A DNA stretch of 64,000 bases from Arcuatula senhousia. Lineage: Eukaryota; Mollusca; Bivalvia; Mytilida; Mytilidae. The DNA is taken from the NCBI GenBank assembly GCA_963971305.1, contig OZ020308.1, positions 22,907,275 through 22,971,274 of the forward strand, written 5' to 3'. The notes below the pieces were generated by a model. It saw nothing but the letters and a program-made list of their open reading frames with translations, was not told the origin of the DNA and ran no database searches. Shown in pieces: positions 1-11,400 of this stretch (position 1 is the stretch's first letter; every line of letters begins with the position of its first letter). A program made the translations under genes and the position numbers.

Positions 1-1482
1 TTTAATTTTAATTTCTCTTTTTGGAGCTACTTCATTTAAAATTGAAGTAAAAATTTCTTTAAATTTAACCCAAGCTCCATTTACATCTCTGCAAAGATAT
101 AGATCTGACCATACAACAGCATTCAATTTTTTGCAAAATTCTTCTTTTGAATAATGTTTTACTGATCTTATTTTAATTATATTTTCTCTTTTATAAAAGT
201 TAGATTTTCTTTCAAATTTTCTATAAAAATAAGTAATACAATGGTCACTCAGACCGACAGTAATAACACCTGATTGGTTAACTCTATCTTCATAATTTAA
301 TACAATATGATCTAACAAAGTTTTGCTGCTATTAGTAATTCTAGTAGGTTCTGACAAAATTTGCTTAAGATAACATGATTTCAAAATATCTATATAGTTT
401 TTTTGTATAGATGACTTGTGTAATAGACATATATTAAAGTCGCCCACAATATAAACTTCATTTATTGGATTTATTTTATTTAATATTTCTTGAAAGTGTT
501 TAAGAAAGTCTGTCTCTTTCGGTGGTTTGTAGACAGTCCCAACTGTGATTGGTCTGGTCTTGGGTAGTAGTATGTCTATCCAAAGTGCCTCTAATTTGTC
601 GTCATGCAGGTCCTGTCTAGGTGAAAAAGAAATATCCTCCCTGATGTATACACATACACCTCCACCATTGCGATTCCTATCTAGACGCACAATGTTATAT
701 CCATTAATTTGAATTTCGTTGTTTGTGACCGTCTCGTCTAGCCACGACTCAGTGATTGAGATAACAGCTGCTTTTGTTTTTGTTGCTATTATCTTTAATT
801 CAGACAGTTTTGGTAGTAACGAACGTACGTTGCACTGAATAAAGTGCATACCTTTCTGTTTAAAGGGTCGATAAATGTCGTCATTGTTTGTGCTTCTATA
901 TAAGAGATTTTGTGTCTCACTGTCTATCTGTTGGTTGTGACTGCTACTGTTGAGGTCTACATTGTTAAATGGCAAATTACAAAGTTTGCAGACATCACAT
1001 ATGTATGGGAAGTCAGAGCCATTATCTACATATTCTTGGTACTGTTTTACTGTGATCGATTTTGTACATTTGACATGAGTCCAGTTATCACAAGAATCAC
1101 AACTGACTGCCTTGCTCGAGGAAATAACCCCCTTTGTACAGATTGTGCATGGATGTTTTGGTTGTTTACGGGTTTTTTTAGGTGGCCCGGGGTTATGGTG
1201 TACATCTCCACTTCTTAAAAGGAATAATGTTACTAAAAGTTTGTATGAAGGTCTAAAAACAATCGGAAATTGACATATGATTGTCTCCCCTTTCCTTTGT
1301 TTACATTGGTTACTCGTGTTGTTTCCGTATGATATTAGATTTGCTGTCGTCCACGATGTATTTCCATGAATGAGTTTAGTGTTGGAATGGTTATAATGTT
1401 CATCAGATCTTCTAAATCTATCATAGTTGGCAATAAAGACAATGAATATTGTTGTGAAGAAAAACCCAGCTAAACCCGCCAT
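1..1482 (-). CDS. Non-LTR retrotransposon ORF: N-terminal leader, 2A-like motif, PHD finger, APE-type endonuclease (3' partial)
   Basis: The minus frame is open for all 494 codons from ATG at 1482-1480 to the window edge, so the reverse transcriptase would lie off the left side. In order: a hydrophobic leader at residues 2-18 that looks like a signal peptide; GDVHHNPGP at residues 92-100, a 2A-like motif; a C4HC3-type PHD finger from C112 to about C165 (CTIC, CDSC, WTHVKC, ICDVC); and an endonuclease/exonuclease/phosphatase domain from about residue 212, with QCNVRSLLPKL, ITESWLD, VGDFNI and GLSDHC at the metal- and substrate-binding positions. This layout is known from CR1/L2-group elements; the clade is inferred. 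The element sits in a deltex intron, in the same orientation as the gene. No frameshift is visible, so it may be a young copy. Confidence 0.88.
   Translation of the reverse strand, partial: MAGLAGFFFTTIFIVFIANYDRFRRSDEHYNHSNTKLIHGNTSWTTANLISYGNNTSNQCKQRKGETIICQFPIVFRPSYKLLVTLFLLRSGDVHHNPGPPKKTRKQPKHPCTICTKGVISSSKAVSCDSCDNWTHVKCTKSITVKQYQEYVDNGSDFPYICDVCKLCNLPFNNVDLNSSSHNQQIDSETQNLLYRSTNNDDIYRPFKQKGMHFIQCNVRSLLPKLSELKIIATKTKAAVISITESWLDETVTNNEIQINGYNIVRLDRNRNGGGVCVYIREDISFSPRQDLHDDKLEALWIDILLPKTRPITVGTVYKPPKETDFLKHFQEILNKINPINEVYIVGDFNICLLHKSSIQKNYIDILKSCYLKQILSEPTRITNSSKTLLDHIVLNYEDRVNQSGVITVGLSDHCITYFYRKFERKSNFYKRENIIKIRSVKHYSKEEFCKKLNAVVWSDLYLCRDVNGAWVKFKEIFTSILNEVAPKREIKIK
1183..1209 (-). 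other. 2A-like ribosome-skipping motif
   Basis: The codons read GDVHHNPGP, preceded by LFLLRS. The core NPG|P, where 2A peptides make the ribosome skip a peptide bond, is intact, as are the G-D-V positions. The usual glutamate of DxExNPGP is His. Known family behaviour: 2A-like motifs occur at this place in several APE-type non-LTR elements, but E-to-H variants are not always active. Skipping would separate the hydrophobic leader from the PHD/endonuclease protein. Confidence 0.6.
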
Positions 1483-1770
1483 TCTACCGGAAGTAAAAGA
1501 TTAAAATAGAATTGCAAAGAAAACTCTTTTTTCCATGCCTTCTGTTGTTTTTTTTTTTTCAAAAACATTTTTTTGCCTAAATGCAATGATATTCTTGGGC
1601 AAAGTAATTTCTGTCTATAATTCAATGACTTCCAAGTGACAAAAACTGGTCTAATTTAGTCAAAATTTGCATGTGTGCACAAAAATGACATTTTAAGTTT
1701 TTTAAGAAGTTATTTTTTTTTTAAAACAGTAGACTCTAAATGAGTTATTTTACCTAAATATATGTTGTAA

Positions 1771-1975
1771 ATAATCTAAGAAGCAAAGAGGCACCAAAGG
1801 GGCTTTCGAGCGTGAAAAGTCGGAAAGGACAACAAGGAAACCGGAAAACCCGAACCAGAACAGCACAAAGAAACAACACAAAATCAACCAAACGGAAATC
1901 AACAACATGAACTCAGGTGCTCCTGAAGAGTAAGAGGTTCCTGTCTGCTATAGCACACCTGTTGCTAAATAATGT
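1771..1975 (-). repeat. Interspersed repeat family K, copy 1
   Basis: Read on the minus strand it contains 'caggagcacctgagttca', then a T/G-rich stretch, then 'cccctttggtgcctct'. The same order of blocks recurs at 33230-33446, 42185-42622, 43738-43950 (minus) and 46140-46440. No coding potential was recognised. It directly abuts the SINE on its right. Confidence 0.55.
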
Positions 1976-2245
1976 GTGTGTCTGTATGTTTTAGGGTTTA
2001 ATGCCCTTTTGGATGCACCTGGACCATATAGGAAGGTCAGTATTGACGGTGAAGGAAACCTGAATACTCAGAGAAAACCACTGACCTTGGGCAGGTAACT
2101 GACAAACTTAATCACATACAAATGGGAAAGCTCTGTCTTTGTAAATTACAAGTGGGACTTGAACACTTCCTGAGAGGTGATCCACTAGGGATCAATAGTG
2201 CAGTATTTAAACCAGTACCTAAGACCACTCAGCCAACCGGGTCCC
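1976..2245 (-). mobile_element. tRNA-derived SINE
   Basis: Read on the minus strand, an A-box-like 'gttggctgagtgg' (2225-2237) and a B-box-like 'gttcaagtcccac' (2152-2164) are spaced as in a class II (Leu/Ser-like) tRNA with a long variable arm. They are followed by a non-tRNA body with 'ggttttctctgagtattc' (2063-2080) that resembles the conserved cores of metazoan SINE superfamilies. The family name is not certain. An RNA polymerase III promoter is implied. Confidence 0.6.
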
Positions 2246-2259
2246 AAAAATCTAAAGTA

Positions 2260-2501
2260 AATGTTTTCTGAAGAAGTAAAAAATATTAGTATACCACAGA
2301 GTAAAAAATAACCGACCCTGACAGGGGAAACTTCAAACCTAAAGAGTTTCCAACCTTGAAAATTTATTAAAAACGACTGGCAACCTTATAGAAAACATGC
2401 TTTAAATTAACCTTTAAAAGCTGTCTTGCAACCAGAGATGAAAACCTTTGGGTGATTTTTCACTCTGTGAAATCAAGCTTAAAATGAAATATAAAACAAA
2501 C
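2260..2501. other. Deltex intronic sequence, nothing recognised
   Basis: AT-rich sequence between the SINE and deltex exon 5. I found no exon and no clear RING motif on either strand. Confidence 0.4.
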
Positions 2502-5500
2502 CTCATCTTTTGGTGGCTGCTGTAATACTTCTGTAAATTGTTCAAACATTTCTGTATCTGACATCTTTCCTAAATAAACAAAACAAAGCATTGAATTTCT
2601 GACACTAGAAAGGAGACAACAAAAACAACTAAAATCTAACAATGTTAGTTAAAGAAATCTACAGGAATATGACTACTTAAGTAAATATTTACAGTAATAT
2701 CTAAGAAATTGGTATCTTGACATTGGTTCAGTCTCCTGGACTTAATCGTTGAATTATTTCACGGGTAACCAGACATTTTGTGTTAGTCCTGCCTAATTCT
2801 GAGACTGTTTTACTATAATGTTTCTTAGTTGCTCTTTTCATTAAGTGATTCCTTTTTGAATAGAAGAATAAGAAGAAATAGTAGCAAACTATTATTTTGA
2901 TAAAATTAACCATTCCCATTCACACAAATTGGACCAAGGCTCATAATTTCGATTCATGGACAAATATGTTATCTATGTCTGTAATTAACCAAACAATACT
3001 CAGCCTAATACATGTACACGTATCTTAGAAGTCTTTTTTAACAAATCAGTAAAACTTAAAAATCCCAGACAAGTGTAAAAAATTATTGTAATTAAGAAAC
3101 TTTAATATTTCAGTTTCTGTCTCTGCATTATAACTATACCTATAGTGGCTTACAGGGGCCTGAATAACTTATTAGGTCTTAATCATAGTTATACCAGAGC
3201 ATATGATTTGTCTTTTATTTCAGTCTGGTGGGCCAATATTTTCAAATAATGACAATTGCTGAAAATGCTGTCAAATTGGTGATCAACTCGAGCTCTAACA
3301 AACTAGAAAATGTGTCTATGAGCCACAGGATGGCCCTCCTGTTCTTAATATATCATTGACCTTCAATGTGAATTACCTCGTATATGGACCTTTAGCAAGA
3401 AATTAATCAAAAGGGTTCATGCGTAAAATATAGGTCGCAGTGACCTAATTTTTGGTGGATGGTGCTGTGTTACCAAGACTCATCTAGTAGCAAAAACATA
3501 TCATTAACCCCTAACATGTAGTACCGTATAAGTGTTTTTTTCGCGGGTGGAAAACTTCGCGATTTTCTTGAAAAAGGGGATGATTTTATTTACGCGTAAT
3601 ATATATTTCGCGGTTTAGAATATATTATAACACTTTATATAGGCATTTAATATTTTGCGAGTTTTAATTTTTTGCGTCCCGTTGTTGGTCGCGAATGAAG
3701 CGAAAATTAAATCACCGCGAAAATAACCACTTATACGGTATTTGAGATATGGACCTTATCAAAGGACTTAATCAAAGTCATTCATGCATAAAATATAGGT
3801 GGCAGTGACTTATTTCTAGTGGTTGGTGTCACATTACCAAAGAAACATCTAGTGGTGAAATATCATTGACCCCCAATATCTTGTCTTCAAGTTATGGATC
3901 TTAACCAAGAACTTAACAAAAGTTGTTCAAGCATAAAATAAAGGTCACAGTTACCGGTACCCTATTTCTGTTGGGTGGTGTCATGTTACCCAAGACACAG
4001 TGGTGAAATACCATTGACCCTCGACATGTAGTATCCAAGATATGGACCTTAACCAAGAACTTATTTCTATTGGGTGGTGTCATGTTACCCAAGACACATT
4101 TAGTGGTGAAATACCATTGACCCTCAACATGTAGTATCCAAGGTATGGACCTTAACAAAGAACTTAACCATTGTCATTCATGTGTAAAATAGGTCACAGT
4201 GACCTAATTTCTAGTGGGTGGTGTCACTGTACCCAAGACACATCTAGTGGTGAAATATCATTGTCCCCCAACATCTTGTATCCAAGTTATGGACCTTAAC
4301 TAAGAACCTAACTGAAGTTGTTCATGCATTAAATATAGGTCATGGTGACCTAATTTCTCGTGGATGGTATAGCCCTACCCAACACCTTTCTGGTGGTGAA
4401 ATATTATTGACCCCCAACATTTAGTATCTGAGTAATGGAACTTAACCAAAGTGTTACAGACGTACTGACTGACTGGGGTAAAACTATATGGCGGATCCAC
4501 ATACGTTGTCAGGCCATAAAAATCCAACAAACCTTTCTTGTTTTGTTTAGGAAAATTATTTGGAATTTTGGCTTCCTCTGGAATATCTAAATGCAGAGTT
4601 CCTGCCCTTTTCACTGTGTTTCCGATTGCTGAAAAAATGAAAAAGATCTTCTCATTTTACTGCTATGAGACTTGGCATTGATAATATATTAACATAAAAT
4701 ATGAAGGCAACTGCCGAAATGTTGAGACTTTTGAGCCATTATAAATAAATATATAAAATAAATCATTTGTTTGCTTTGTCTTTTTGTGGTTTTTATAGAT
4801 CTGTACATTGTATTGTAACCCTCAGCAACAGTTTCATCGTGAACAATGTATTCGTCCAAAAGCATTTATTTCAGGATGCAATGTCAGGAAATTTTCACCA
4901 TAGTAAATTTCTTCTATTTTAGAACATACCAAATTCTTGTAACATTTGTCTGGGGCTTTTAACACCCTACCTAGCATTTTTTTGGAGTAAAATTACACTG
5001 ATCACTTTATTCTGGCAGAGTTAGTATTGTAAAATGGACATTTGAACATGTTTTATTAAATTAGTCAATAACTAACTTACTCATAGGATTCATCGTACTT
5101 GGTCCAACAAGATGGGCACTGAAAAAGATAGAAATTAATTAAAAAATACATAACAATTTCTGAGGTCAACAGTTACTAATTATTGTGAACGGTTTATATT
5201 TGCAGATTTCACAAGGAACATAAATTGATGAAATAAATCATTGCTAATTAATTCATTTTCATACATGTAATGATATTGTTTTGAAAAATAATCACGAATA
5301 TAAATAGCAATGAAATTGCCCTCTGACACAGAAATGTGAGAAAAAAAAATGAAGTTGTGGCCAAAATAAACTGGTTTACAGAATTAGCATGATTAATGAC
5401 CCAATAAAAGCATTTTTTATTAACTAAATGATTGCACATGTTGTATAAATAAGGTTTAAAATTTATACATGTATTTCTTTTCTTTTAACAATGTGTTGCT

Positions 5501-8500
5501 GATCGTGTGCATGAATGCCCTTTCAATGAAATACATCATGACTGCGAATAGAAAGTAACACATAAAGATAATCAAAATTTCATGGAGGATTATGCTTACT
5601 TTTGCATGTTTTGAGACATGTTCAAACTCCCCATTCCAACTTGTGGGATCATTCCATAAGGAACGGACATAAATCCTGATGGATAAGTGAAATTACTTGC
5701 TCCATTGTTCATTGTCATACTTGACGGAATACTAGATGGGATCATAGGATGCATATATTGCTGATGTGATGCACCAGAATTATGCTGAAAGTTAGGAAAA
5801 GGCTGAACATTCGGCTGTACCATGTTCAAATAATGATTTGGAACAGGTCCTTGTTGAACACTTGACGACTGGAATTGAAATGCTGCTTGATTTGGCATAC
5901 TTATTGTACTTGTTTGATTTGAGTTCGGTTGCACCTGGCCATTGACTACACTCCTGGTAATTCGTCTAGCTGGAGAGCTAGGTTGATTAACCAGGGAACC
6001 AGTCATGTTTCCTGTTAAAGAACAAGCCCCATTGTTTATACTGTTGCCTTGACTTGATGCAGAATTATGACCTGAATGTACAAAGTTATGACCAGACTTG
6101 ACTTTCTTTGCAGGACTTATGACATTTGTAGATGAACCTCTTTTACTTGGGCTGGTATTAGTATTGGACACTCCAACAGTTGAGGAACTTGTGACAGGAC
6201 TACTAGAATTGCATGGATATGCCTGTTTTGTAGTGACTCTGCGGATTTTACGTACACGACCCGTCTCAATTCTTGTCTGTCTCATTCTACTAAAGTCTAT
6301 GTAATAAGGAATTTTCAATGATGAGGTAGAAAGATCTAAATTAGTCATCTGGGGATTCTGAGAATGATGGTCTTCTAATACACATGCCACTTCCATGTCA
6401 TACATGTGCCACTGACCATGGACATCACTCTCCCACTGCCACACAATGCCTTTTCCTGCAGGACTTGATTGAGGATATGTACTTCTTCTTATAGGTCTAG
6501 CTGTACCTAAAAGAAAATATTATAAAAAAATGAAAATTACATTTCTGTTACATCCCTGGAACATGCCCAACAAAATAAATGAAAGAACCTTAGTGAGCAC
6601 ACTCACATACCCCACGCGCCCACATGCGGACAAAGATTATTAATATTTAGTAAGAAATAAAAAATCAGAGTTGTTGTCGTGCTTACCTCACAAAGTATGA
6701 ACTTTGGCAAATTTATTACATATTATTTGACAAGAACTTGTAAGTTAATGTAGGGGAGCTATTTTTGGGGTAAAAAAAAATCAGTCTGCATGACCTTGCA
6801 ATCCCACAATATGGGACACATACTTGAAGCTGCATACCAAATATCAAAAAGCCTAGGATAAATTATAGGTGAGAAATGTGTTACGATTTTTTTTTACCCT
6901 GAAAATATAGTGAAAAAAGTCAGCTCGCTTAACAGGAAGTAGATGATCGACAGACCTGAAAACGTATCCCACCGTATAGGACCCCTACCTGAAGCAACAC
7001 ACCAAATATCGAAGGCCTAAAATTAATAATACCTGAGAAATCTGTTACAAAAAATTTTTACCCTGAAAATGTAGTGAGTCCAAAAGACATAATGCCCCAT
7101 CTCGCAACATTTATTTTTTCCCGCAATCACTAAAGCATCAACATGGTTGCTATTAAGGCACTTGTCAGTCAGAAGGAATGGACTTTAACTTAACCATTCT
7201 TCTATAAGTGGTCATTCATGCGGAAAATATAGGTAACAGCCAGCATCCGAAGCATGCATTGTGCTTAGCATCACTATGGTGCACCTACCATAATAATATA
7301 GTAGATGACTGGCACATGTCAGTAAGTTGGAATGGACTTTAATATAACTACTCTTCTGTAAGAGGCCATCCATGCGGAAAATATAGGTCACATCCAGCAT
7401 CTGAAACATGCATTATGCTAAGCATCACTAGGTGGACATACCATACCAATATGGTTGATGTTGCACTTGTCAGTAAGCGGGAATAGACTTTAACCATTTT
7501 TCTGTACATGATCATTCAAGTGGAAAATATTGGTCACATCCAGCATTTGAAGCATGAAATGTGAATATCATAACAAAATGCACATACCATACCAGTATGA
7601 TTGATGTGGCATTTGTCAGTAAGTGGGAATTTGGAAAAATGGGATTTGGGACGGACAGCCAAACGGACCAGTCAAAAACATTATACCCTTCGCAACTTCG
7701 TTGCGTGGGGTATAATAACTTGTGGATTAATGTTGAATATACACAAGCTTTTAGGCAAATGTCCTTCTCATATTAATTGATAATTAAAGATGCTTGGTTT
7801 TATCTGTCAGAATAGAGAGTGATCTTATTCATTTACTGACAAAAAACTGACCTATGTAGACCTATCAAGACAAAATTCAACAGACCACACACAACATGTA
7901 CAAGCTCTTTACAAGCATTTAAAAAGCAAGCAAAAAGAGAGGCACTTAAAGACAAGATTTAAAATATGTCAATGGATAAAAGCAACTTTCTGGCACTTTC
8001 TCGGGTTCCTCAAAAGTCTTCAAAAATAAACTCCCTTGAAAATAATGTATTATGAAAATGAATTCTTTAAACATATTTATATTTATTCTGGATTGGGACA
8101 CAAGCTTGATGCTTATCCCAATCAAGGATAAATAAATAAGTTTAAACTAAACTTATATTTGATTGGGTTGTAGGTTTTCATCTATGAAAGCTTTTAAGGC
8201 CAAATTACACACAACACAAAATATGATGGAAGAAAATAATGTTCTGTTACTGATTGGGATATTTCAGAAGTTTTCCAAATGATTATACATTATGTACATA
8301 TGCTGAAAAATGACAGGAAGTATCATCCCTTTGCCCCTCATTATGCTATATCCCACTGGATGCATATTATTTTTTTTCTAATTTTCTAGTCTATGTGACT
8401 GAGCTTATACATCATGTACATGTACATGTATATATATCAACCATTGATAGTCTGCTCACTATATACACCTTCTGCAAAATATCATGTGAGTGACGTGACT

Positions 8501-11129
8501 CAAAATATAATAAAGTAAAAAAGTTTCTACCATTAACTGATTTTACTCCAATGTTTTAGAAAAGTCTGCATATCGCAGCAGGTTAAAATAATAAGGGAGC
8601 ATACACATGCAGCTCTTAACTACTTTTTCTGCTAAATACATTTTTGTACCACGCGACGTAACAAATGATGGATCTTCATGTACAGGGGGTAAACCACTCA
8701 TTCAGATTTCAGAAGTTTTTAAAAATTGCAGAAAAAACAATGGGAAATGATAAGCACATTATCCCTAAATTCTCATCCTATTAATCCAAATTTAATTTGG
8801 TTGGTGGATTTCATCTACGCAATCTTTTTAGGCTGTGCTTTTTCCACATTTAATAGCACATTGTCCCTAAATACCTTGTCCTGTTGATTGTGAGTGTTAG
8901 ATTTCATCTACACGATAATGCATATTAATTGCATGCTTTGTTCATAAGCCATGTAAGTGAGCGAAAGTTTCTCGAAAAAGTTGGCATATATATGTCCAGA
9001 TAAATGGAGGGAAATACTACCACATCGTCCCAGTATTTATCTCACCCATCAACCCATATGGAATGGATTTTTTTTCTTTGTGAGCTTTTGTGGCAATGTC
9101 ATCTCATATTACCGGTATGCGAGTAAAGAGAAGCTATTATGAACAGAGTCTGCAAAATTGCATGAGACCCAAAATATTATGCTTGAAATAATTTTCTGCT
9201 CTACCTTTTTGCACGAGACTCAAAGTACTATGGAAGAAAAAACATTTTGGCAGAAACATTCAGATTTCTCTAAAGTTTGTGAAATTGTCTGTGCATGCAG
9301 AAAAGCGGCAGTAAAAAGTAACACTTTGCCCCAAAACTATCTCATCTCCTTGATCAAAATATGGAATGGATTTTATTTATCTAAGCGAGTTTTTTAGGCA
9401 ATGTCTTTCTTATCATATTAATACCCTCAAGAAGGGAGCGTTTTAAATGGTAGAAATGTGTACATGTATATTTCAGTGGTACTATGAGCTGAATTTTCCT
9501 TCAATATCCAGTTTAGCACGCTTGTTTTCTTAAATTTTCGGTGTCTTTTTAACGCTTTTCTCTTAACAAATTTTTACCGTCTCTAAGCCCACATGTGACC
9601 CACTAGAAAAGCTAGGGGTGGTTAAGGGTTATTTTTGTGCAACGTTTTTGACGTTTTTATTTTCCGTGTTTTCGTGATTTCGATTTTTATTTCTCATGTT
9701 TTTGTGTTGACATGATTGTACATGCTTCGTTTTGGTCTGTATTTTAGCCATGTACGTGTTTCGTGTTAAACAACCTATTTCTCATGTGTGATCATCTATT
9801 TTTTTACTAAGAATCTGGAATAAGTTGAAATCAGTTGATATATCAAAAAAACTTTAAAATATTAAGAGAATTTGATTGAATTTCACAATTATTACGCTCC
9901 CAAAGGAAGTGCTAATGGTAGAAATGTTAATATTTGTACTATGAGCGGAATTTTCCTTCAACGTCTGGTTTATAACACTTTTTTTCCCAAACTTTCAGCG
10001 TCTTTTTGACACCTTTTTCTTTGAAAATTTTAGACATCATTAAAGGCACGCATAACCCATAAGAAAAGCTAGTTTCTTTTTATTTTCGAACAAAGTAAAT
10101 TCGGGAGCGTCACACGTTTTACCTGCTTCATATCAAAATTCATTTGGCCGTGTTTCATGATTTGCGATTTTCATAACTCGTGCTTCATTTTCTTTTTAAG
10201 CACATGTTGGGATCCCCCCTTTACCACCCTCAAGCTAGTTTGTTTTTATTTTCGAATATATTTTTTTGTTTCAATTCATATCGGAAAAATGTTTATATTC
10301 GCTTGTAAAATATCTATAGATATGTTTTAACTTCGGGAGCGTAACAGGTTAATCCTGCCTCATATGCTCCCAAAGAGAGCAATAATGGTAGAAAAGTCAA
10401 TATTTAGTTGTACTATGAGCAAGCTGAATTTTCTTTCAATGTCTGGTTTTGCACGCTTGTTTTCCCGAATTTTTATCTTCTTTTTATCCCTTTTTTCTTT
10501 GAAAATTTTGTACATCATTAAGCGCACAAATGACCCACAAGAAGACCTAGTCCAGATAATCATGACGTCTTTCTGGGTTTTTTTATCATTTGGACTTTTA
10601 TTAGATCCCCTTTGTAGGAAGCCAAACGTCAAAAATTATAAAAGGCTTCCAAGACGGCATAATTATTTGGACTAAAGAAGACCTAGTTAGTTTTTATTTT
10701 TGAATACAAAATTTTTAAATTCATCGCATTATAAAACATTTTTAAACCTGCCTCATATTATTATGATAATGGCATTGCCCTAAAAGCTCACGAAGATACC
10801 GAAATAAAAGCCTTTCCACAGGAATGATAATTGGGTAGATGATGACGAACTTTTGTGATGAAGCTTTTGGCTTTATTTTATTATCAATCTTTGTATTTTA
10901 AATTCAAATCACCTGTTCCTAAACGTATTTGACAAGTAGTCACAAAATCAACTGCATAAGATGATAATGAGCTATCAGCTCCTCCTAAGTTTATTTGTTG
11001 GGAATGGGGGCCATTCTGGTAGGAATTTTCAATGAATTGTGTGACATGTGGGTCATAAGGTCTCCATCGACCAAATTCATTCATCCATTCCCATACAATA
11101 ACGTTTGTAGAGCCTTGAGACATTTTCAT
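2502..11129 (-). CDS. DTX: Deltex E3 ubiquitin ligase, N-terminal part (two WWE domains; RING/DTC exons off-window)
   Basis: Five coding exons join in phase with GT-AG borders: 11123-10913, 6506-5600, 5118-5081, 4628-4533 and 2569-2502, giving 440 codons. Exon 1 holds WWE 1 (VIVWEWMNEFGRWRPYD) and exon 2 holds WWE 2 (IVWQWESDVHGQWHMYD, then PYYIDFSRMRQTRIETG). A Ser/Asn/Pro/Gln-rich linker follows. Exons 4-5 end in FTEVLQQPPKDE, which in deltex proteins lies just before the RING finger. Family knowledge: tandem WWE domains bind the Notch ankyrin repeats and ADP-ribose, and the C-terminal RING-DTC transfers ubiquitin. Two in-frame ATGs lie at 11129 and 11123 (MKMSQGS or MSQGS); the second matches the usual start better. 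The last two exons sit amid repeats, and a LINE (1-1482) lies in the next intron. Confidence 0.93.
3524..3738. mobile_element. TA-flanked MITE (215 bp), TIR CCGTATAAGTG
   Basis: Terminal inverted repeats read CCGTATAAGTG followed by T-rich sequence and TTTCGCGG. The element is flanked by TA on both sides. The surrounding family I unit shows the empty site ('catgtagtatc...atatgg'), so insertion with a TA duplication is directly visible. The Tc1/mariner type is inferred from the TA target and size. Confidence 0.8.
4191..4205. promoter_or_regulatory. Perfect palindromic estrogen response element (in family I repeat)
   Basis: The 15-mer AGGTCACAGTGACCT is a full consensus ERE with a CAG spacer, the same core as the classical vitellogenin ERE. 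Degenerate versions occur in neighbouring units (3432-3446 with one mismatch in the core). Whether any receptor binds it is not shown by sequence. Confidence 0.5.
4700..5080. other. Deltex intron between exons 3 and 4
   Basis: AT-rich intron of ordinary appearance. No repeat family or ORF was recognised. Confidence 0.4.
6581..7718 (+). mobile_element. Hairpin-ended element, family E copy 1
   Basis: Starts 'gaaagaaccttagtgagcac' with the hairpin GTGAGC-AC-ACTCAC and then ATACCCCACGCG. A tandem core of about 150-bp units follows ('tcagtaag-gggaatggacttt', 'cggaaaatataggtcacatc', 'cagcatctgaa'). A gggacggacagccaaacgga tract and the terminal hairpin TTATACCC-ttcgcaacttcgttgcgt-GGGGTATAA (ending 7718) close it. 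TACCCCACGC and GCGTGGGGTA form a subterminal inverted repeat. No transposase is encoded, so it is non-autonomous. It lies in deltex intron 1. Confidence 0.75.
7730..9420 (+). repeat. Degenerate tandem repeat block, family N
   Basis: About five diverged units of roughly 300 bp. Each ends near 'gagcttttaggcaatgtc...tcatatta' and contains 'gagtctgcaaaattgcatgagacccaaaatat' type sequence (clearest at 9040-9420). The last unit runs straight into the first family L repeat. A reverse-complement copy lies at 19403-20345. No coding potential seen. Confidence 0.5.
9421..10755 (+). repeat. Three copies of hairpin repeat family L
   Basis: Copies begin near 9423, 9893 and 10364 with variants of GCTCCCGAAGGGAGC, a perfect hairpin in the best copies. 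They continue 'ataatggtagaaatgtcaat', 'actatgagctgaattttcct', 'tttgaaaattttagacgtca', and end 'cttcgggagcgtaacaggtt-ttacctgcctcatatta'. GCTCCCGAAG and CTTCGGGAGC form a subterminal inverted repeat, and AACAGG-tttt-ACCTG is a second hairpin. The first copy is truncated; the third carries a 125-bp MITE. Confidence 0.7.
10549..10674. mobile_element. Small MITE with about 10-bp target duplication
   Basis: Inverted ends AGTCCAgATAATcATGaCGT and AGTCCAaATAATtATGcCGT, flanked by AAGAAGACCT on both sides (10539-10548 and 10675-10684). A 9-10-bp duplication is typical of Mutator-like elements. It sits inside a family L copy. A 103-codon plus frame and a 90-codon minus frame across it look accidental. 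Confidence 0.65.
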
Positions 11130-11400
11130 TTTTTTCTTCTATTTTTTTTCAGTTTTCGGAATACCTCGGACCCCAAGTCGAAAGCGGGAAATTCCGAACG
11201 ATGTTTTATTTACATCTCGTTGCTATGATAACATTAAAATTGAAATAAAATAATAAAATATACAAATATTATTTGAAACAACATTATTTTTTTCATCTTG
11301 ATATAATTGATTTTTAAATACTGATATATTAAACTTTTACATCCGGTGCATTTTACCCACAATACACTGGCATTCTTGTAGTGAAGGAAAACCATCTGAA
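11130..11400. promoter_or_regulatory. Probable divergent promoter between deltex and CCDC92
   Basis: Deltex translation starts at 11123 on the minus strand. About 250 bp to the right a plus-strand leader-like segment (about 11380-11511) ends in a possible donor 'tgtgg|taattg'. Between them lies 'ttacccacaatacactggc' (11353-11371), close to the vertebrate ZNF143/Staf site (CCCA-nAATGCA-type), next to an ETS-like 'catccgg' (11339-11345). The link of the leader to CCDC92 is inferred from position and strand only. Confidence 0.35.

Larger units (their letters stand above)
3300..4521 (+). repeat. Hairpin-ended tandem repeat element, family I copy 1
   Basis: It starts with 'aactagaaaatgtgtctatg' and the hairpin TGTG-tctatgagc-CACA followed by GGATGGCC. 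It contains about seven imperfect units of roughly 145-150 bp, each with 'gtggtgaaatatcattgacc', 'ccaagttatggacctta' and 'ataggtcacagtgacctaat'. It ends after 'gacgtactgactgactgg' with 'tcaggccataaaa', so GGATGGCC and GGCCAT form a subterminal inverted repeat. A TA-flanked MITE interrupts it at 3524-3738. Its right end lies about 12 bp from the splice donor of deltex exon 4. A second copy is at 32528-33216. Confidence 0.7.

Noticed and set aside
910..1218. 102-codon plus-strand ORF
   Set aside because: Antisense shadow of the LINE ORF on the minus strand.
10360..10675. Overlapping 90- and 103-codon ORFs
   Set aside because: They run across a family L repeat and a MITE, on both strands, with AT-biased composition.
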